In this document: positions 23,272 through 30,763 of the stretch, piece by piece | Numbering within the stretch: position 1 is the stretch's first letter | How the letters are laid out: every line of letters starts with the position of its first letter | Assembly (NCBI GenBank): GCA_016758965.1 | Contig: JAEPRB010000362.1 | Span: 1 to 30,763 of the forward strand | From: Circinella minor | Taxonomy: Eukaryota; Mucoromycota; Mucoromycetes; Mucorales; Lichtheimiaceae | Reading direction: 5' to 3' | Length of the DNA: 30,763 bases | The notes under the pieces: model-generated | Told to the model about the DNA's origin: nothing | Database searches by the model: none | Seen by the model: only the letters and a program-made list of their open reading frames with translations | Program-made: the position numbers and the translations under genes

Positions 23272-23663
23272 GATGGGGATTTTTTGTATTGTTTAAAGTA
23301 GAGTAGGGGGATTGTTAAGTTTTTTTACTGATGGTAAAAAAAAAAAAGATATTATAAAGAAGAAAGAGCCTGGGAAATGTGGGGTAAAGTGATGCATCTT
23401 TTATGTGAAAAAGTCACATCCAGCATCAGTATAAATATGTATGTGATACAAGAAACATGTTGGATTTGGGTCTAGCGGATTCAATTCCGATTCCCTCAAC
23501 TTTTTTATTTTATTTTGCAAATCCTCACGGTAACACATTATTTCTCATGTGCACTATTTTTTATACATGATTATTCCTTCTATGTTTTCCAATTTGTCGT
23601 GATGGATCTATCTTCATGACTACAAATATACATGAATTGCCCCAATTCCAAAATTGATCGTCA

Positions 23664-23722
23664 CGCCAAATTAAAAAAGCATAGCCGCCAAGTTAAAAAG
23701 ATTGGTCCACCAAATTAACTAG
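23664..23722. promoter_or_regulatory. Three direct repeats with exact 22-bp period upstream of ILV3
   Basis: The core C[G/A]CCAA[A/G]TTAA starts at 23664, 23686 and 23708, so the spacing is exactly 22 bases twice, about two helical turns. A poorer fourth unit (CCAATTCCAAAATT) lies one period to the left at about 23642. The set lies about 390-450 bases upstream of the dehydratase start codon. Same-face spacing suggests a protein-binding array, but the factor is unknown and a tandem duplication of no function is possible. Confidence 0.35.
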
Positions 23723-26282
23723 GAAAAATCATGCATCTATTTCGTGGGGCAGAAGAGTAATATACCAAGTGAATTTTGAAAATAACGAATTTCTTTTGAT
23801 CCGCTTCTTCGGTAGTCTCTTTTTTCAATATATATAAAAAGAAAGCGACCACTAAGCCTGTATATCCGTGTGTATTATTTAGTTGTGGACGTTTTTTCAT
23901 ATAGAGCCCTGAGAACTCGGCGAAAAGGGAAATATAATAAATTCAAAGGACTGTGGGATCTCAACGCTGGCCAATTTTTTTTTTGTTATAAAGTTACCCA
24001 GTGAGGGCATGCAGGAAGATATTCTTATCTTATAAATAGTAAACTTGTTTTTTTAATAACATTACTTTCATAACTGCATATGAAAAGGTTACCCGCAAGA
24101 TACCGACGGATAATCTTTTTTCATTACCGTAAACTTTGATATAAACATCTTTTGTTGCTTTGGAAGCACATATTTTTTTTTATTATATTGGTGATAGTAT
24201 TTATTTGTGTGTAAAAGGTCTGTACATCCACCGTACTCTTGTATCTTGAGCATAACACATTTACTTTCTTGATATTAAAGAATAGAATAAACATAATAAT
24301 CTTTTCTGGTCTGTGCCGAAAATCATACTCCCTCTTCAACAAAGCCATGGAGAATTATATATATCCGACACTAATGCGGAACCAGACTTTGACGTTTCTT
24401 CGTGTGTAAGTATTTTTGGGACTACCAAGAAAACATAAAATTAACGAATTATTACTAAATCCAGCTTACTTTATTATGATCACGACATGTACATATATTA
24501 TTATACAGCATACTTATTGATCCGCATTCATATTATACTATTAAAAAGAATGAAAGGATTAAGTATTATATTATATTAGTCACCTTTTTTGATACAAGAC
24601 TTTTAGGCAGCATACCGATTACTTCTTTGAATTAAGCTTCTAATCGCAAAAAATAAGGGCTATCCGGAGATAAAACTATGAGCTTATAACCAAAAATTAA
24701 AGTTTATGCGGAATTTTTTTTTTGTTTTGCTTTATTTTGGGATTTATCGTGAGTTATCAATAAATTTTAGAACGAACCACATTTTATGATAATAAGATCT
24801 CGGCTTCTTTAACTCAACATATACATTTAAAAGAGTCCCTTTTATTTATTAACATAAAGAAGTTGTAACTAATGACATTTCCACACTATCTACATATACA
24901 GTATATCACGAATTTCATCTAAGAGCACAACTATACTATTATAAATAATACATTATAAGGGGGTTATTAGAGTCCAATAGATACACAATTAAAAATACTA
25001 CTTCAAACATCAAAAGAAGAGTTGCGCCACTACGTTTCAGAAAAAAAGGTGTTTCACAAATACAGTATAAGGCTAGATGGATAATTAAAATTTTCCGATT
25101 TTTAAATCCCAATTGTTCATTGGTAGTAATATATTACACCAACAAATCATCACAACAGACATGTTATTTGGCACAAATAACGACACTTCTTCTACTAGTG
25201 CTTTTCACAGATTGGATCAGATACGAGTGGTACAGATGCAGACGCGGATACATATTATACCTGTCTCTGTGTGTAGAAATATAGTCAAAGTATTTTAATG
25301 AATCAAACAAAAGTTTTTATTTTATATAGAAAATAACAAAAGATGATTATTATTATTATTTGTATACAAGTATAATATAAAGAAAAGCTTAGAATAAATA
25401 ATATATTTAGAAAAACATAAACAATAACAACTGAAGGAAAAATACACTGTAGCTTTTGAATAATATATTGTGTAATGTACATTTTATCACACTTAGTTGA
25501 ATTTACTATGCTTAAATAAATTAAAATCAACTTCTTTTTTTTCGAAATAGAAAAGAATACACGCTACCACTTTATTTGAGGATATATCGATGGTTTGATC
25601 CGATACCACATTAATCTGCATGTTTGAATCCAGATAGGTATGCAGATGAGCGAACGTCGTATGGGATCAACTTAGCTTTAGTCTGTTATAAATGTTATGA
25701 AGCTGAAATCGTTAAAACCAGTTCTTATTTTTGGTACGGATTTTCATTTTAAGGCAACGTGGACCAAGGACATTCAAAATTGTCCCAACAATTATGAAAT
25801 ATGACCGATAAATACAAAAGATTGATAAGATAGCTTTAAACGAATAACATACTACTAGTACAACTTGCATGATATGGTTAGGATAATAGGAAGTCAACAT
25901 AGAAGCGTGTTGAAAACAAGTTCAATGATGAACTTCAAAGCAACAAATCACTATCAGTAAAACAAAGTAGATCAACTTCGGTATCAGCAGTATCTTCTTC
26001 CTTTTCATTTCCTTTTTCTTCTTTCTCTCCCAACTTTAAAATTCAAGCTTTTTACCTTTCACCGCGAAAAAGTATCGAAATTGTATATGAGATGAGAATG
26101 CATACTGGATGCTGTAGGCAACTGAACAAGATAAATATATTCTAATAAAATAATAAGCAGAACTCTTGATGTTTAGAGTAACTAAATGGTAAATTTTGAT
26201 CTTATATTTTATTTTATATCATAGTACTGTTTTATATTTATAATCACAGTATCGATCGATCATCATTGGGGATCCTTATGTT

Positions 26283-26321
26283 CGGTTCAGTTCGGTCCCT
26301 TAAGAGAGTTGAATCGAACCG
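26283..26321. repeat. GC-richer imperfect hairpin
   Basis: The arms CGGTTCAGTTC (26283-26293) and GAATCGAACCG (26311-26321) pair at 9 of 11 positions around a 17-base loop, in surroundings that are otherwise nearly all A/T. Additional CGGT and ACCG copies flank it. It could be a repeat relic; it does not resemble a tRNA. Confidence 0.4.
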
Positions 26322-26769
26322 AGAATAACCGAGGAACTAATAGTATTTTAATTTATTTTTTTGAAAAAGCAGAAACATCAAAATAATATAAGTAATAATA
26401 TACAGCATCAAAAGCTTTTATATACATACAACAAGTACAATAAAAAAAAGCGTAAGACCTTTTTTAAGAAAATTCAGTTTATTATTAAAAAAGTAAGTTA
26501 CTCTTTCTAAATGATCTTAAGTTAAGGTGTTAGTATGTGATTCTATCAAAGCGAAAACTATTGAATATTTTAATTTGTTACAGTCGAAAAGATTTGTTAT
26601 ATAATTTAAAGCTGTTGTATTAAATGAAAGTTTGAAAATGTTACTGTTCTTGCATCCGTAAAGTAATCAGCCAGAAGGAATAAGTAAATGACAACCCTGT
26701 TAAATGAAAAAAAAAAAGAAACGCACGGTTATTATTCAAAAAAAGCAAATATCCATAAAAAAAAAAGGT

Positions 26770-26870
26770 CGTCATAGTATTGCTGCTACATCTGTAAAAG
26801 TAATAATTATAAAATAAAACTGATGGCCGTGTTAATACTATTGCTGGACCTGTAAAAGTAAAATGTAATA
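26770..26870. repeat. Divergent tandem duplication
   Basis: Two adjacent copies about 58 bases apart share the pattern CGT..TA.TA.TATTGCTG, then A.CTGTAAAAGTA. The copies differ at many positions and show no coding sense. Confidence 0.4.
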
Positions 26871-27679
26871 TAACTTTAAAAATAACTTTATAGAGCACTC
26901 ACTCCACTTTATTATGATTATTGTTATGTATATATATATAATGATTTGTAACAAAAAAAAACTATTTATTAGCTTATACCTGAAATGCAGTATAGTCATG
27001 GTTGTGATATTTGGTTATTTTAATAAGAGTAGGAAATAAAAACAGACAAGGTATAAAATTTTTTGAGACTTTGTTATATATCTTTAATAATAATTTGGAG
27101 ACTAGAAATAAAGTTATTTTTTTAAAATAATATTTACAACCCGTATTTATATGTTTTCTATTCTATGAGTTATGGGGCTTGGTTAATTGAATGATGTAGA
27201 GGATTGATATTAAAGTCGGGTACTTGAGATTAGTCATTAAGATTGAGAAGGTTACTATAGCTACTGTTCTGAAGTATACTGGGTTTAGCCATGATAGATG
27301 ATACTCTCTTTTATTCTTTGATAAGTTTGATTTAAGTTGACAGGGCGCAGGGCATCGTTATGCGTCTGTATTTTAAATATGATTTCTTACTTCATCTGGG
27401 ATAAAGAGATAATGTTCTTATAATACAACAATGGTGATTCTTAAAAACAGCATCTAATTAAACTTTTTTATTTCGTACAAATTTTTATGCAATCAAATGC
27501 ACAACAACCACAAAGAAACTAACAAAAAAAGACTAAATAAAAAAGAAGAAGCAAAAAGGAGGAAAGAAGAATTAGAAAAAAATATAATAAATGAAAAAGG
27601 TAGTAACCACAAATAAGAAAGGTAATTATAAAAAAAACAATCAAGGGTAGACAATACACAGAGAACTTATTATAAAAAA

Positions 27680-28024
27680 TTATTCAACTTTCATTCTTTT
27701 CAGTTGTTCACCATTATTGTCACCATTGCCATCAGTAACACAAGTAACACCAGCGCTGCCTTCACTGCTGTTGGTAGTGACCATCGAAGAATTCGTCGAT
27801 GGTTCTACATACATCATGTCATTCAAAAATGATTGTACTGTATCCTTACTGAGTTCGGGTTCAAGGATCATACAAGACTCAGTAACTAGTTGCCGAAAGT
27901 CTTGAACTTTAAATGTCACAGGATCATAAGCTAGTATTTTATACATTGCATCACTGGAAACCTGTGTGGGAAGCACCTGCACAGACCTTTCTGCTACTCC
28001 AGCAGCTTCTGCTGGACACATATC
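27680..28024 (-). CDS. Last exon of an unrecognised gene (5' part missing or decayed)
   Basis: A minus-strand frame of about 114 codons ends at 27680. It opens immediately after a TTGATTTTAG acceptor at 28025, so it looks like a terminal exon in phase 0 rather than a complete gene, although an internal ATG at 28021 could also start it. The protein has a structured-looking part (SDAMYKILAYDPVTFKVQDF, then RQLVTESCMILEPELSKDTV) followed by a Ser/Asn/Thr/Gly-rich tail ending QLKRMKVE, which could be a small basic signal. A 3' UTR-like A-rich stretch follows. I do not recognise the family. Upstream sequence (28050-28140) reads partly like exon, but no phase-compatible splice joins it cleanly. The gene may be a relic cut off by the repeat cluster to its right. 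Confidence 0.45.
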   Translation of the reverse strand, partial: DMCPAEAAGVAERSVQVLPTQVSSDAMYKILAYDPVTFKVQDFRQLVTESCMILEPELSKDTVQSFLNDMMYVEPSTNSSMVTTNSSEGSAGVTCVTDGNGDNNGEQLKRMKVE

Positions 28025-28381
28025 CTAAAATCAATCAATAAAAAAAGTCGCCCGGCTACTGGGTGACGACTCTGTCAAGTCCCGCATAAACTTTTCTGAG
28101 ATATTGCTTCTCAGCAATCTGCTACGATACAAACTTTTTGCCACAGCCTCTGTTTACATATATCTGTAAAGTTATATCTTTGATAAATATACAGAAAACA
28201 AAAGTTAAAATATCCCATGATGGTTTGAACATACACATCAACTATCATCTCTTTATATCAAAATCAAGAACATTACTGGTTTACTATGTCATTTTTTCTT
28301 TTTATGCTATGAAGGGTATCCTCATTGCCACTCCTGTCTGTAATAGCGCATGACCAATTATTGTATACTTACAATCGGGTT
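28025..28381. other. Possible upstream exon debris and spacer before the repeat cluster
   Basis: The minus strand from 28150 to 28040 holds a coding-looking frame (EAVAKSLYRSRLL, then FMRDLTESSPSSRATF) after a TAAACAG acceptor-like site, ending at a stop. It cannot be joined in frame to the exon at 28024. A GTAAGT donor-like site reads leftward from 28372. I see no complete gene here. Confidence 0.3.
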
Positions 28382-28389
28382 CAATCAGT

Positions 28390-28816
28390 GTTATATCAAT
28401 CAAAATTAATAAAATAAAGACAGTAATAAGTCAACGAGACCCAAAAGAACAATAATTGAACTGAAGTTTATTATAATAAAATATTATCACTATTTATATT
28501 AAATTCTAATCAATGGATGGGTATATCAATATGCATGTATGAAACAATGATAGTCTTCCGATTTGTTAATGACGATGAATAATGACAATGGTATATGTGA
28601 ACATTATATCCTATACGTTTTGCCGTTGATAAAATAATATATCAACGCAGCTGTCAAATAGTATCAATAAAGAAGACGGACTTCTTTAATATTAAGAGTC
28701 ATTGAAACATACCGTAAAAATACCAAAATGTCAGTGAAACATATTTGAAGTATGCTGTATTTAAATATATATTATTAAATGACCGTTATTATGAAGCCAT
28801 TGTACGTTGGATACAA
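28390..28816 (+). mobile_element. Repeat element copy A (MITE-like, 8-bp target duplication)
   Basis: This 427-bp sequence recurs as copies B and C. It is flanked on both sides by CAATCAGT (28382-28389 and 28817-28824), a perfect 8-bp direct repeat fitting target duplication by a hAT-type transposase. The ends begin GTTATATC and finish GGATACAA, a short imperfect inverted repeat. No open frame of note is present, so the copy is non-autonomous. The superfamily is an inference from duplication length only. Confidence 0.75.
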
Positions 28817-28978
28817 CAATCAGTAAGTTTGCGGAAGAAAGACTTACTTTATTAAGCTAACAATAATAATGATTATTTATTTATCATTTCTTTTATCATA
28901 ATCTTTTATAATAAAGGGCATATGAGATTCTCACACCTATTCTTATTATCTATTTAAATTCTATTTACCTACTTTTTG

Positions 28979-29369
28979 TTGTATCCAACATACAATGGCT
29001 TTATAATAATGGTCATTTAATAATATATATTTATATACAGCATACTTCAAATATGTTTCACTAACATTTTGGTATTTTATAGTATGTTTCAATGACTCTT
29101 AATATTAAAGAAGTCTGTCTTCTTTATTGATACTATTTAACAGCTGCCTTGTTATATTATTTTATCAATGGCAAAACGTATAGGATATAACGTTCACGTA
29201 TACCATTATCATTATTCATCGTCATTAATAAATCAGAAGACTATCATTGTTTCATACACGCATATTGATATACCTGGCCATTGATTAGGATTTAATATAA
29301 ATAGTGATAATATTTTATTATAATAAGCTTCAGCTCAATTATTGTTCTTTTGGGTCTCATTGACTTATT
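28979..29369 (-). mobile_element. Repeat element copy B (inverted, truncated)
   Basis: This is the reverse complement of copy A with scattered substitutions. It starts at TTGTATCC and matches until ..GACTTATT at 29369. The last ~35 bases expected from copy A are missing, replaced directly by the first base of copy C. Copy B was therefore cut by the arrival of C or by a rearrangement. Confidence 0.75.
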
Positions 29370-30172
29370 GTTATATCAATCAAATATAATAAAAATAAAG
29401 AAACATTAAAAAGTCAATGAGACCCAAAAGAACAATAATTGAACTGAAGCTTATTATAATAAAATATTATCACTATTTATATTAAATTCTAATCAATGGA
29501 TGGGTATATCAATATGCGTGTATGAAACAATGATAGTCTTCTGATTTGTTAATGACAATGAATAATGACAATGAGAAACAATTCAACTTATTTTATATAT
29601 ATTTTTCTTGATATAATTAGTAATTTAAAAGGTGTAAGCTGATTAAAAACTTGCACTGTGACTCTTTATGGTTCTTTCTCTTAGAGAAAAGTTCTCGAAT
29701 TTCAATAAAAAAATTTATTTTTTGTCTTTGAAAATTCGAAATATATATTCTTAACATATATATATTGTAATATATAAACCTTTATTAATTTATTATTGAT
29801 CATTTATTTTTAAAATAATATAAATGCTTTTAAATATTTTATAAACTTAAAATAATTATAATTAATTAAAAGAGAAAAAAATAAATATATCTTTTATTAA
29901 ATTTAAATACTAGTAAAAAACATTATAGATAGAATTGTTCCTCAATGGTATATGTGAATATTATATCCTATACGTTTTGCTATTGATAAAATAATATATC
30001 AATGCAGCTGTCAAATAGTATTAATAAAGAAGACAGACTTCTTTAATATTAAGAGTCATTGAAACATACTGTAAAATACCAAAATGTCAGTGAAACATAT
30101 TTGAAGTATGCTATATTTAAATATATATTATTAAATGACCATTATTATGAAGCTATTGTACATTGGATATAA
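29370..30172 (+). mobile_element. Repeat element copy C (interrupted)
   Basis: This copy has the same orientation as A: GTTATATCAATC at its left end and GGATATAA at its right. It is split after position 29573 by a 369-bp insertion plus a 5-bp duplication, and resumes at 29948. Without the insertion it is close to the 427 bases of copy A. The 8 bases beyond each end (GACTTATT and CACTGATT) agree at 6 of 8 positions, which may be a worn target duplication. Confidence 0.75.
29574..29942. mobile_element. Small AT-rich element nested in copy C
   Basis: The interruption of copy C has 11-bp terminal inverted repeats with one mismatch (AGAAACAATTC at the left, GAATTGTTCCT at the right). It is bounded by the direct repeat CAATG (29569-29573 and 29943-29947), which occurs once in copy A. 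Both ends are thus defined by comparison with the empty site. It has no open frame. A 5-bp duplication does not identify a superfamily with certainty. Confidence 0.7.
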
Positions 30173-30763
30173 CACTGATTATTCATAAATAGATAGAATA
30201 TATATATTGATATGGTAGTTTACTATAGATATAATACTTTTTATAATTATTATTTATTCTTCTTTCTTTAATTCTTTTTTTATTCAGATTGGTAATAAGA
30301 AAGGATTAAAATAAATAATAGTATTTAATTAATTATATCTTTTATCCTTAAAATAATAGAATCATGGTTAACTGATTATTCATAAATCATAAATAGATAG
30401 AATATAATATTTTTTATTATTATATAATATATATAATAGCAGTTTTTAAAAAGCTCTAAATAATAATTACTCAAATAATTATATAAATAAAAAATAAAAA
30501 TAAAAAGCAATTAAAAGCCTTACTTTTATAATAAAAAACCCTTGTTTCTATAAAAAAAACATATATATATATACTCTATTTGAGTGTTCCAGCTTATCTT
30601 ACCACGCGAGGTTATAAAAAGCACGAATTGCCTTGCTAGCTCAGGTGAAAATGTATTTGTTTATTAATGGAAGACTGATTGATCCTCGCCTTTAGGCATA
30701 TTGATCGCTTCCTTGCGGTACAAAAGGAATAGAAATTTACAAAAAAATAGGTGAAGTGACACA
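30173..30763. other. AT-rich right end with a direct repeat
   Basis: No gene can be supported. ACTGATTATTCATAAAT followed by AGATAGAATATA occurs at about 30174 and again at about 30371, the second time with an extra CATAAAT, suggesting a local duplication. From about 30590 the GC level rises and a minus-strand frame ending with MPKGEDQSVFH (stop at about 30676) could be the tail of a gene beyond the window, but the evidence is too weak for a gene call. Confidence 0.35.

Larger units (their letters stand above)
23272..27679. other. Long AT-rich intergenic region
   Basis: In 4.4 kb I find no gene that I can support. The left 500 bases should contain the dehydratase promoter and a set of phased direct repeats (see 23664-23722). 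Other visible structure is minor: a GC-richer hairpin at about 26283-26321, a divergent tandem pair at about 26770-26870 and many poly-A/T runs. The short open frames here are unsupported. Confidence 0.5.

Noticed and set aside
23455..23502. tRNA-like patch with ..CGGATTCAATTCCG.. and a CTCAAC end
   Set aside because: The stem-loop has only 4 bp with a 6-base loop, the D- and anticodon arms are missing, and the T-loop consensus GTTCRANYC is not met. It is probably chance.
1..30763. A multi-gene defence, toxin-antitoxin or secondary-metabolite system
   Set aside because: All recognised genes are unrelated housekeeping or signalling genes with orthodox motifs. There are no synthetases, nucleases, transporters in a cluster, or phage-like genes.

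Overview
The window is nuclear DNA of a fungus, most likely of the Mucoromycota (Mucorales-like). The base composition is strongly AT-rich. The protein-coding genes carry many short introns, roughly 50-145 bp, with GTAAG/GTAAT-type donors and TAG acceptors. Pyrimidine-rich leaders precede several start codons. There are no operons, Shine-Dalgarno sites or prokaryotic modules. The genus is an inference from style and from the look of the proteins, since no rRNA or mitochondrial marker is present.

Left part (1-13.9 kb, gene-rich). The window opens with the tail of a plus-strand gene (2-172). It continues with a five-exon multi-pass membrane protein of unknown function (minus), a Ras GTPase ending in a CAAX box (minus), and a seven-exon type-II acyl-CoA thioesterase of the ACOT8/TesB family ending in Asn-Lys-Leu (minus). 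About 1.05 kb separates that gene from the divergent transaldolase gene (plus). A possible tiny two-exon gene (minus) and a DUF1992/DNAJC28-like protein with a probable mitochondrial presequence (minus) follow.

Middle part (13.9-23.3 kb). A gene-poor 4.6 kb stretch holds a 378-bp Tc1/mariner-like MITE and decayed coding-like scraps. It is followed by two convergent, intron-rich housekeeping genes: the 26S proteasome lid subunit Rpn9/PSMD13 (plus) and dihydroxy-acid dehydratase (minus; 12 exons, one of only 17 nt).

Right part (23.3-30.8 kb). This is gene-poor and repeat-rich. It has a set of 22-bp-phased direct repeats upstream of the dehydratase gene and the last exon of an unrecognised minus-strand gene. 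It ends in a cluster of three related ~427-bp non-autonomous elements (A forward, B reversed, C forward). Element A has an 8-bp target duplication. Element C is split by a second small element with its own terminal repeats and 5-bp duplication. B and C form a near-perfect head-to-head palindrome that would fold into a long hairpin if transcribed.

The genes do not form one pathway; they are ordinary unlinked housekeeping and signalling genes: Ras signalling, peroxisomal acyl-CoA turnover, the pentose phosphate pathway, mitochondrial function, proteasome and branched-chain amino acid synthesis. I see no defence system, biosynthetic cluster or other new multi-gene system. The most unusual material is the layered repeat landscape at 14.4 kb and 28.4-30.2 kb. 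Exon models were derived by hand from splice signals, reading phase and family knowledge.
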